Shown one piece after another: positions 48,101 through 60,700 of a DNA stretch of 64,000 bases. This DNA is from Przewalskia tangutica (Eukaryota; Streptophyta; Magnoliopsida; Solanales; Solanaceae), in NCBI GenBank assembly GCA_029844215.1, contig CM056727.1, positions 23,287,450 through 23,351,449 of the forward strand. The letters run 5' to 3'. Both the position numbers and the translations under genes were made by a program. Positions within the stretch are counted from its first letter, which is position 1. Each line of letters opens with the position of its first letter. Under the pieces are notes generated by a model. That model had not been told where the DNA came from. It worked only from the letters and a program-made list of their open reading frames with translations, and ran no database searches.

Positions 48101-51100
48101 ATTTGTTATTGGGTCATTAGACTCCAAAAAGGCTGCAATATGAGATCACCAATGATTTATTATGGAAGAACATGCCCATTCCTCGATAAGGAAAAGTTGA
48201 AGCCCAGCCATAAACTATAGAAATGCTTTACTTTTATGTCATTGATATTTGAGCTTCTCAATGACATTCTACATAGGTTTATGCATGTTAAGATGGTAGC
48301 TTGATGGGCGAAATAACTTCCTCTTGATATGAAGATATATCATAACAGCAGCTTCTAAGTTATGACAAAAAGAGGCAGCAACGTCAGGAATTGACATCAC
48401 CTATTTTCTTGAGCTCATTTTGGTCCATCTTCCAAAGCAGTATTTCTTGAATTAGTTTCATTGGTAACTGCCTGATGGTAACTAGGTTAAAATTTTCTGC
48501 TGATAGCTCCCCCATCAGTGAGTGATGTACAAATTTCTGGAGATGTCGTCGAAGGCAATACCATAAAAGGAGTTGGGAAATATTTTGGAGGAAGAGAAGG
48601 ACCCAGCAAGTTCGAGTGGTCGCGTGAAGATAAGGATACTGGGTAAGTTGTCTTGTTCTCTTCCCAGATTGTTGAGTGTATCAATTGGTTAAAAAATAAT
48701 TTTAGCAGTTTTTAGTTCTTCGTGAAGATAACTTTATTTTGGATTTTTTGGATTGTTAATTCTTTCTTTCTTTCGCTTTCCAATTTTTGACGGGTTTCCC
48801 ATGTTGAGTTATATCAGTGCAAGTGCCACATTGGGTTTTTAAGTTTTTTTTTTCAATCTAAAAAAACGAAGAGTTTATGAAGGTTTTGGGCACTCATTAT
48901 CTTAAGATTTTGGGTAGGATGGTCGTATACTTTTCTTATGATATATAACCAAACTTTATTAATCCTATTCCAGTTCAGATTAATTAAACCATTAATCAGG
49001 TTATACGTGCAGGGTGGTTGAGTTATATGTCCCGCATAAGTTTTATAGGTGCTTCCAAAGGGGTTTATAAAGGTCTTGTGTTACCCCACCATTTCCTTAT
49101 GGGTTTGACTTAGATACACAAAATATTTCACAAAGATTATTAGTATTTGCTAGCACACCTGCCACATGATCTTCTAGCGAAGTCCACAACCTATAGTAAA
49201 ACCACATCCAATTAACTGTGATGCACTTGCATGGACCAAGCTTTTAAATTGTCTAGCCTACCCAATTGTGACTACTTAATGGAAGTGACCAAAACTTCTC
49301 GGCAACTCACCTTGAAAAAACAACTGCAACAATTCCTTCTTTTAAAGCCAAGTAGGCATCACCCTAAGGTGGTTTGTATAGTTTCAGTCTTTCAGGTGTG
49401 GCTACAATGAACAGTTCACCAATTTTGGCTTGTTTTTGATGTAATATACTTTTTGTATGATGTACAATTTTTGTCAGAATCTCACATGATTTAAGTGTAT
49501 GCGTTATAGTCTCCGTATCTCGTCTTGGACATCTTACCGTTTGAGCTAGCTTTTGGGGTGAGTTAGGCATAATGTCCATTTTCTTAACACAGTGTCAAAG
49601 CAAGCAGAGGTTCAGGGTTCGATACTCACTGCCAACCTTGGTCTTTTTCCTTAAACAAAGCTTTTCGATGTGTTTGACTCATGACCCAGAATCAAGCCTA
49701 CACGTGATGGAGTGTGTTGAGGTCATTAATTAGGAAACAACATTATGTTTTTATCTAGCAGTTTAGGCTTTTAGATGAGGTAATCATACACTTCCCAAAT
49801 ACTGATATTCCACGTGGGATTGTGGGTTGATGTCCACTTTGTTACCTGGTTGATCTTGTTTGATAAGTCTTTTAGCTTGCCTTATATCCTTTTCTTTGGC
49901 TTGGGTGTGGAGACAGGAAATTCGTGCTGGTATCATCTGGTACAAATGAATATACATTGGCAAAAGAGGATGTTGACTGGTGCTTGGCTTTTGCTTATGT
50001 ACCCGTGAATTTTGAAGGTCTGATATTTTGTAATTCAATTCCATCTTTTTTACAGTCCATGAGTGTTGTAACATCTGACTGTGCTTTGCAGGACAGGAAG
50101 GGAAATCTGTATCGATTGTGTCGCAGAAAGTTAAGCAAGGTTTGTTATTCTAACGTTTCATAAGTTGGCATCCGAGATTGTTTCATGGAGTGAGTCTTTT
50201 GTTAGGTAAGGAATCACATTGGGATATGATACTTTGGTGAATTAGTCAATCTTGAATGGGATGTTTAGGTTTATCAGTCTTAGTTCTTTTATAAGGTTAA
50301 TGATTGTATTAATAATGGAAAAAATCTCCTGTATAAGAGAAGTATACCCAAAAAAAAGAGAATATACAACATGATATGGGGACGTGATAAAAAAACATGA
50401 TATGGAGACGTGATAAAAAACATGATATGGAGGTTTTAAATTATACCTCAGACAACTGACATAAGTTGTGTGTGTGGGACACTCTGATCAAACATATCGA
50501 GTACAAATGAGATTACAGTCTAAGTTATCCATAATCCCCCAAGCTAGATTACAAAGGGACCTCTGGCCCACATTATCAAAATGCTGACTTTTCTACCCAA
50601 ATAGGACTAATACATGCTAGATGTGCATAATCTATAGTTAATTGAACAACAAAGCCCAAAGGGTCCTCAATTTCAAGAATCATAGAAAACCCCTTTTTAA
50701 AACCCTAGATTTTCCCCCAATTCCCAAAAAGGGTTTAAACGTGAAATTGATCTCATAACCATCATCTGCTAGGTGAATATAGCACTAGTTTACAATAACA
50801 ACAATAAACCATTAATTAACCCTAAATCCTCCACTAGAACCCTCTTATTCTCAACAAACACTTTTACTCATCTTCCCCCATTACTACACATGCTTAAGAA
50901 GTAAATACTAGTACTCATTATTCATTAATGAAAGGGAAGAAGGATTACCTAAATGATGAAAACCTCTTGAATGTTGCCTCTACTTGCTGCCTAACTTGAG
51001 TCCCAAAGGGTATCAATATTTGGGTAATGAAATAAATGTTAGGTCAAATCACACTTAAATGCTGTTGCGGACCCGCTCCGGCGGAAACCCCGTCCACTGG

Positions 51101-54100
51101 GGCGGAACGCTGGAACCCACTTAAACCCATATTTCCGCTTCCGCTGAGGCGGACCCGACGTGGCGGATGCCTGGTCGCTGGGGCGAACACCAGCAACCAG
51201 CAATAACCCAAATAACTCAAGTTCTCCGTCAACCACCAGAAACACCCCCGAGACCTCCCGGACACAAACCAAATATGCTACCCTATCAGAAAACACATTT
51301 CAGACCTGCAGGTCTCTAAGTCTCAGGTTTGACTAAAGTCAACACTTAATTTCTAATTTCACAATTGCGCCAAACTAAACCTCAAAACACACCGGGCTGT
51401 CTCGGGACCCGAACCAAAGGCTCGACTAAATCATAAACGTCGTTCCAGAGCTAATGAAACTGACGAAACTATAAACGGAGCACGTTTACCCAAAAGTCAA
51501 CTATGGTTCAAACTCTTCTTTCTTCTTAACTTAGGATTTCTCCAACTTAACTAAATGGGTCCGAAACCTACCCGATCACCCCGAGAGCCGTACTAACCAT
51601 CCCTGCAAGTCACAGGCAAGCATATAAGAGCTCGGAAAAAGTAATTTAGGGGTTTCTAAACAAAACAAGCAAAACGACTTTTCGAGTCGTTTCACTCATT
51701 TTTTTTTGTGGCCATTTGTGGCTACACCTCACAAGAAAAATCAGTCTCTTTCTACTCTCCACATCCCATGGCCCGTGCTCCCTCCATTCTCTTGTTCAGG
51801 TCTTTCCAGCTCCTACCACCTCCTACAGTGCCACCTGCTGCATAGGTTTGCTGATGCCAAATTATGTAAGCCATACTTAATAGAATCCTTATCACAGAAA
51901 AAAAACAAGCCATACTTAATAGACCAAAGTGCAGTGGCGTTCCTACGTTTGGAGGTAGGGGTGCTGAATCACCCATTGAGTTTGGCCGAATTGTTTCATG
52001 TATACATAAATATATTTAGAAAAGTCTATACAGTGACCATGAACACCAATGCTTGGTTTTTATGATCATTGTGAAACTTATACTAAAATCAGTGAAGCAC
52101 CCACAACCTATTAATTCTAGATCCGCCTCTGCCAAATTGCACCTACATGTTATGGCCTGTATCTTTATGTAACTTCTTCAAAATTTGATATAATTTCTGC
52201 TATAAGTTATCAGTATTTTGCATAGTGAAACAATGTCAGTTTGTGGATCTTATTGTTTTTTTAATATATAATTATATATCACTGTTCCAGCTCCTCCTAA
52301 AGTGACAAATGTAAAGATAATTGGTGAACTAAAGGAGGGCAGTAAAATAACGGTAACTGGTATCGTTACCGGAGGAACTGAAGGAGCCAGCAGAGTTCAG
52401 TGGTTTAAAACAAGTTCATCAATATTTGAGGGTGAGAGCTATCTTGATGCATTAAGTACATCCAAAATTGCAAAGGTAATAGATGTTTAAGTTCAGCTTT
52501 TAAATATCAGTTCCTACTTGTGATGCATCAAATCAAGAACATTACTTAAATCATAAAATATGATGCATGAGATCAGTAAATATCTGTTTTCTTCAGGCAT
52601 TCCGCATACCTTTAGGAGCTGTTGGCTATTATATTGTTGCAAAATTTACTCCAATGACACCAGACGGCGAAGCTGGTGAACCAGTTTATGTCATTTCTGA
52701 AAGAGCTGCAGAGAGTAATTATAATGCATTAAAATTTCATCTGTTACTTGTTTATTTGTTCTTAACTTTGAATAATCAATCAACATGGATGCTTTTTTTT
52801 GCAGCTCTTCCACCCAGCCTTAACTTTTTGTCTCTGACCGGTGATTACGCTGAAGGTGGAATATTGACCGCATCTTATGGCTATATTGGGGGTCATGAGG
52901 GAAAAAGTATTTACAATTGGTATCTTCACGAGGTAAAGCACCGTCTTCACGAGGTAGAGCACTCCTCTAGATTCTTTTTCAGAGTCCTAGCCAGACTGCA
53001 GAGAGAAAAATAACAGATCATGTTTATGCCCATTCTCTCGGATTGGTATGTTATAAGGCACCAAATGATGGATGGCACTGAACTGAGAATAAGTGAGAAC
53101 ATTCCCTGAAGCTGAGTATTCTGTACTCAGTTCAAATGAGCTTCGAATATAGAAACTTCAGGATTTGATCAAATTCAAGTACAAATGAGAAGAAAGTAAA
53201 ACTTGGATGTTTATCTATGAGAGTTAGCGATTCGCTTTAATTACACATGCTATGATTCTCAACTTCCATAAGGAAACAGAATGAAAAGAAAAAACAGCAA
53301 ACAAAAGGGAAGAAACATTAACACTGACTTACCATATGACAGATGCAGAATGTTGAGAATATAATGTAAAAGCAAAATGGATCCTATTGTTGCTTCGTAC
53401 ACAAGTGATACAAATTCTATTTGAGTCGTATCGTATGAAAGCATATACTCCATAATTTATGTTACTGTAATGAAAATATACCTCTTAATGTTTCAACTAA
53501 GTGACTGTTAAGAAAAGACCAGTTATGTTTTCTTTCTTTTTGAAGAACTCTTAATACATAATTTCTTTGCGTGGGTTCTCATTAAGTCTTAATTACCGAG
53601 ATTGTACGTGTGTCATGGACTAGTTCGTTAGTTTTAAACAAATTAAAAGTTAGAGCAAAGAGATTGTCTTTGTGAATACTGTGAGCTCATCCATGCTTAT
53701 CATAGTTTCCTAAGTTTTAAGGTAATTATGGGGATAACATTGTAACTGGCTAGCTAGCACTTCCTAGATTGCATGATTGTTTTTTTTAAAAAAGTTAATC
53801 TGACATTCTTTAATTGTTGTTTTTAGCTATCAATGATGGGTTCCTCTTACTGCAGGTTGAAAATGACTCAGGTGCTATAATACCTGAGTTTTCAGGTGTT
53901 CTTCAATATCGTATTACCAAAGATGCAATTGGTAAATTCATATCTTTCAAATGCACCCCAGTTCGTAATGATGGGACAGTGGGTGAGCCAAGAACTTGTA
54001 TGGGACAGGAGTGTGTTTGCCCAGGTAATGATACATTTCCACATGTTGGGATCAATTTTAAGAACTGTAATGATTCTTAGACTTCTGTAGACATTCTGGC

Positions 54101-57100
54101 AGCATACATTATTCTTAGTGCTTACAGATAGTCTCAGAGCTTGCTGCAGTCCAGGATTTTAATATTTTTTCTTGTTCACAAAACTTCACGAGTAAGCCTA
54201 AGCGTAGCCATGATCCCTATACTTTTTAAATGTTTAGAACTAATGCACATCACTTCCTGGGTGCCAGAAAATTTAACTTGCTGCGTTTCTCACAAAAAGC
54301 ATACTTGTATTGTTTTTTATGTAAAACAATATCAGATTGTGATGAAGGGTACTTCTAACCTTCTTGGAAAAGAGGAATTAGAGTTCCTCTTAAAACATGC
54401 TATGAGCATGACCATCTATCATGCTTTTGGGGTTTATTAATCATTTTTTACTTAACTGGTATATGAAACTCAGGTTCCCTGTTATCACCTGGTTTTAGGA
54501 ACAGAGCAAGAAAGGTTCTGTAGCAAATATTACAAAAGTCTGTATCCTCTTTTCAAAGACTTATTGCATTTCTTCTTTTCCAACAAGCACGACATACATT
54601 TAATTACTCTGACACTGTTCAAGGTTCACAAGAGCTATATGGTTGCAAAAATCTTATGCTGCTTTTTCATGGACTTTGATTTCATTTATTAGCTGTCACC
54701 TAATATTTTCTTATTGTGTCACTTGTAAAAACAAATCTTATTGTGCTCTTGCATGGTCTAGGAACCCCAAGATTGCTTTCTCTACACATAGCCGGAACTG
54801 CAGTTGAAGGCACCACACTAAGCGTTGAGAAGAAATACTGGGGTGGTGAAGAGGGAGATTCAGTTTACCGCTGGTTCCGGGTACTTGAATGTGTCTTTAA
54901 ATGCTTAATTCTCTATACAAGCAAATAAGCTGAGATCTCTATTCTTCCTCCAAGGACCAAAAGTGTCCCATGTGCTTTTTGTTGTCTGATAAAGTGATGG
55001 ATTGAGATTTTGAATTTTTCTTTGCCTAGGGAGAAAGCATGGACTTATAATGGTAATGTTAATGTGCAGACTAGTTCAAGTGGAACAAACATAGAAGTCA
55101 ATGATGCAATGACTTCCTCATACAAGCTCTCTATTGATGATATTGGATTTCTTATATCTGTGTCCTGTGAACCTGTTCGAAATGATTGGGCTCGTGGTCC
55201 TATTGTTCTTTCGGAACAAGTTGGACCTATTGTTCCAGGTATTACCAAATGAATCTCTGCATATGAATAGGTTGACATGAATTATTATTAGTTTCTCAAT
55301 TTCTGAATTGGTTGATCAAAAGTTAATAAGATTACTTATTTTTTCTTCATATAACAAGATTTTTTCTAGTTTGCTACTTATTTAGGAGACACACAACCAT
55401 GCTGATTACCTTGTTTTTTAAAGTTCAAAATGATACTTAGATATGAGTCATACCTAAAACCCTTTACTGCAGGGCCACCGACTTGCCATTCACTTGAATT
55501 TCAAGGATCTTTGGTTGAAGGAGAACGTGTGAGCTTCGTTGTATCTTATAGTGGAGGGTACAGTTACATACTAAAATCATCCATCTAGAACTTGAGTTTC
55601 TAAATACATTTTAGTTTGGTCTCAAGTTGAAAGTGCTCATGTGCAGGGAGAAGGGAGAATGCCTACATGAATGGTTTAGAGTGAATCCTGATGGTGTCAA
55701 AGACAAAATAAGCTGTGATGGTAGGGACATATATTGTCATATTTTATTATAAGGGTGCAAAAACTTGTTGAGTAACTCAGTTTTATTGACAGAGTTTCTG
55801 GATTTGACGCTTGAGGATGTCGGTAAATGCATAGAGCTTATTTATACGCCTATCCGCAAAGACGCTTTAAAAGGAAGCTGTAGGAGCATATTATCTTGCC
55901 AAGTAGCTCCTGGTATATCGTTTGCTCCTACGTAATCTTCTGTTAGAAAAGGCACTTTCCGCTCAACTCATGCTTGTAGCATAATGAAAAATTGATTATT
56001 TTATGTAGTAGCGAGTCACATTTTTCTTTGCAACACTTGGGTATGCAAGTGCGTGGAAATATAAGCAAAGGCATCTGTCTTCGCGCTAACAAAATGGAAA
56101 AGTGTACTTTGAAGTTCAGGTTTTGATGTATGTCTTTGTTCTACTATTTGGATCACAAGTCTCTGTTCCATGACCGTTCTGCCACTAAGCACTTAAACAA
56201 TAATTTTAGTCAAGTTTTCAGACATTTGAATTCTTCTTCTTATTGTTTTCTGTAATCAATCACATGAATTGCTTTTCTTCTGGTGAAGCATGAGCAGGAT
56301 CTTTTTGACTAAATAACATATCTTTGATTATTCGTGATCCCGGATTAACATTAGCAGATTATCTAGAATATGAAATTTCTCAGATGTTCCAACTTTTACC
56401 AGCCTTTTATTTTAATGAACTTTTAACAGCTTACCAAACATTATTTTGTTCTGGTCTCCCATGCAGTCAACCTCCATAAGTACACTGTTTAACTTTGCGC
56501 TTTTTCTTTCGCTGTTAAATTCATTCATATGAAGTTCTTCTACCTGATATTAACCTTGCATTGAGATAGGGGACCCAATTGGTGTTGAACTGTCAATTCC
56601 TGAATGCTGCGAGGGCGAGACAGTAGTTCCCAAGCAGAGATACTTTGGAGGACAAGAAGGTGATGGTGAATATGTTTGGTACAGAAGTAAGAATAAGCTT
56701 CATGAATCTGCTCTGCTGAACTTGCCTGGCGCTACAGAGGATGTACATATTTGTGCAAGAACTTTGTAAGTCTTCTTAAGAGTAATAATTTATAACTTTG
56801 CCTACTTGTTGAAAGAAACTGAAAAGAACACATCTCAAGTTTGTTTATCGTGCTAGTAATCCTCTTTGAATATGTATTTACCAGAACATATAAGCCATTG
56901 CTTGAAGATGTGGGAGCATATTTGTCTTTATATTGGCTGCCAATTCGCATCGATGGCAAATCTGGGAACCCATTAGCATCAGCTTGTGAGTCTCCAGTCC
57001 CCCCAGGTAGACCTTGATTTCTACTCCTGAGTAGATATATCTCTCCCTTCCCCATTTTTGATAACATTAGATCTTGTACTCCCTCCGTCCCAATTTATAT

Positions 57101-57700
57101 GAAGGTGTTTGACTTGACACGGAATTTAAGAAAGAAAGGAAGACTTCTGAAACTTGTGGTCTAAAATGAGCCATAGATATTTGTGTGGCTGTTCATGAAG
57201 GGTAAAATAGGTATTTTAAAGTTAAATTGTTACTAAATTGGGAGGTCGGGAGTAGTAAAATTGTTAACTCTTTAGTATGAGATATTATATTCTACTTAAG
57301 GAGTTTTCGGTTAAAGGTTTAGGAATTTGTTATTTCTTTAACTGCATCCTCTAGGTTCATATGAAAGATATAGTGTAGGCTTGACTCCTCATAAGACGTG
57401 CCGGGTTCTAAAATAATAACATTTTCCCTCTCTAGAAGGATTACGCTTGCTATTGGTTAAATGATGCTTGATACTCTCTCCATTTCATTTTATATGGCGA
57501 TGGTTTACTAGTCTCGAAATTTAAGAAGGAAAGATTTCTGCCACATACCAAAATTACTCAAAGAACTTGTAGTCCTAAACTTACCACTAATTTTCTATGC
57601 TATAAGAGCATATCAATAAGGGTAAATGTGAAGTTTAAAATTAAAGCGTTTCCAAATATATAAGATGTCATCCTTTTCAGTTTGTTTAGAAAAGAATGAC

Positions 57701-57758
<58 letters not shown>

Positions 57759-60700
57759 GTCATTCTTTTCTAAACAAACTGAAAAGGAAAGAATGCCATA
57801 TAAAATGAAACATAGGGAGTATATTTGCTTATTTTAAAGTTGTACTGAACGTGTTGTGAAATATGTGGCAGCTTTTCCAGTAGTTTCTAATGTTCGTACA
57901 AAGGAGCTCTCATCCAGTAGTTACCTTGGGGAAGGAGAGTATTTTGGTGGTCATGAAGGATCAAGCTTGTTTAGCTGGTACAGAGAAACTGATGAGGGAA
58001 CAATCACTCTCATCAATGGAGCATGTTCTAAAATTTATGAAGTTGTAGATGAAGATTACAATTGTCTTTTGCTTTTCGGGTAACAATTTCTCTTACTTTT
58101 TGGCTGGCTTTTGAAGTGTTTTGTTGTGAGATACAGGGGCACAGTAGTTGATGCTTATATATGCATATGAATTCCTTGTCCTCTGCCGGGGTGTTTCTTC
58201 TGTTGTTTCTTGAATAACCTTGTTAAAGAAAAAATAAAAATAAACAAATGACGAATGGAAAAACTTTAATGAAGAGGTGCATGTGTAGTCTTTTTTTTCT
58301 TTCTAAAGCAACTATAACAACAACACACCCAGTGTAGTCCCACAAGTGGGGTCTGTGGAGGGTAGGATTTACGCAGACTTTATCCCCCTACCTTTGGGAG
58401 GTAGAGGCAAATTCTAAGCGAGTGTGTCATATTGGGAATTGAACTCGCGTCCTTAAGACACTTGACCACTTGCCACTGGCACTTTGCACTCTTTTCCTCC
58501 CCTTTCTTTCTAAAGCATGTTACCAAAATTTGCAGATATACACCGGTTCGTTCAGATTCAGTCATTGGAGAACTTAGGTTATCCGAGCCAACTCATGTGA
58601 TTCTCCCAGGTATTTGTCTAATCATAGCATCTGAAATGGCATCATGCGAAGGTCCTTATGAATGGATTGGTTTTGTACTAGTTTGAGATAGACACTGCTA
58701 CTCTTAACCTTCATATGATTGGTTGTTCTGGTGCCATTGTGGCATTGCAACAAAGTTTAGAATTAACCGAGAAATGAAGATAAGAGAACGATGTACTGGT
58801 GAGATGATAAATGCAGGAGACTTTTTATAGTTGCTGTTTAATATAAAGAAAACACGTAGGTTCATTGAATTTGAGTAAGAAAAATGTTATAGTAGTCTAT
58901 TAGGATATTCTCTATTTAATTGTAGTATATTTGCTATCTTATTAGGCAATAAAGAAGTTTTACCTATCACATTGTACGTAGACTAGAACTCCTCTATGCG
59001 GATCCCTCTTGTACATTGTTGGTCAAGTCTCTTCTCTGTAGTGAATCCACATGTGGAAAAAATTCCCTAGGTAATCTTCTGTCAGTAACACTACATCCAC
59101 AGATATTCCAAGAATTGAGACGCTGGCTCTTACTGGGAAGGCTGTTGAAGGAGACATACTAACTGCTATTGAAATCATTCCAAAGAGTGAAATTCAAGAG
59201 CGTGTATGGGCAAAGTATAAGAAGGACATCAAATATACTTGGTACTTCTCTGTTCTGATCATCTGGATATGCTGGGAATCAACTGTTTATTGTTAATGGC
59301 TGATTATTATTCACTAGACATTATTTCATGTCAAGCTAGATCAACAACGATAATGTAGAGATCATTTTTGTTACCACACATACCACTTTTCCCATATTCA
59401 AAACAAAGAAACCAAAAGCTGTTCGTATTTCATGATTGATATTGGTTCAATATATGGATCTCAGGAAATAATTTTTGGGCAAGTTGTTAAATATCTTTCT
59501 TTAAAACTGAGATATACAGAAGCCCACATAGTTGGTGTTACTTGATATGATTTACCTGACATTCCTATGTATAATTTACTGCATCCAAGATTGCAAACTG
59601 CTACTGAGTCATTTAGCATAATCCAAAGATGCATTGCTTCTGAAGGGTTCTCTTATAGACTATATTGAGAAGCGTCTGATATTTTATTGGCTTCTGCAGG
59701 TTCATTTCAACTGAAACAGGAAGTAATAAGTCCTTTGAGCCATTACCATCACAACGTTCTTGCTCATACAGGTTGCGATTTGAGGACATAGGTCGCTCTC
59801 TGAGATGTGAATGCATTGTGTCTGATGTTTTTGGAAGATCAAGTGATCCAGTGTATGCCGAAACTGCTTCAGTTTCACCAGGTTTTCTAGCTTTAAATTC
59901 TAATTTAGTTTCCACTTGTAGATACTTGAAGACAACCATAAAGTTTTTGACGTGTGTGGATTGGTCCTGTACTGACATGAACCTGTAGCAAAGTGTATTT
60001 TGGTTCTCTATGTTTGGAATTCCTTCCTTTATTTCTTTTATCTTTAAATTTGGTTGTGGTCGGTGTTTGTATCAGCTGTATTCTAAAAAAAGTGTAATCA
60101 CTCACTGTCACCATGTATTGTCTTTAGTTAGTTTGAGAAGAGGAAATGTGGGCAAGTAAAAGTGACAGGCCACTGTTTTCAGGCCCCAGTGATTTAGACA
60201 GAAAGGAGGAAGTATATCTTTTGCTTTAACTTCCTTCCCATTCCGAACAACCAAAAGTAAATGATCTATGCTTTATCCAACAGATGCAAGGAAATCAATG
60301 AGTTTATCTTTTACCCTTCACATCCCTTTCGTGGAATGGAAGCCAAGTATAGTGTTTGGTTTCAGATTGGTCACCTTTCTTTCCAGCATTACATTTGCTA
60401 CAAGGGCCGAGTGATTCTCACAGTATCCTCTTAAAATATCAGCAACTTATGACTGATGTTATATTTGTTTCACTCTGTTAGTGTAAATTTGTTAATGCCT
60501 ATGGCAGAGCCTAAAATTGACCTGCCATTTTTGCAATTCTTCTGCATATTTCTTGTATGTCATTATAAATACTACCGTTAGAGCTGACCTCTGCTGTAGT
60601 CTATTTCTTTTTTGCCAGACAGATACTTCAACGTAGTTTTAGCCCACTGAATTTCCTTTATTCCTTCTATTCATATTTCTGGACAAGAAAACCTTAGCCT

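Noticed and set aside
51039..51296. Minus-strand frames in the GC-rich block of AIR9 intron 16
   Set aside because: They fall inside a gypsy LTR fragment; two overlapping frames with no family similarity.
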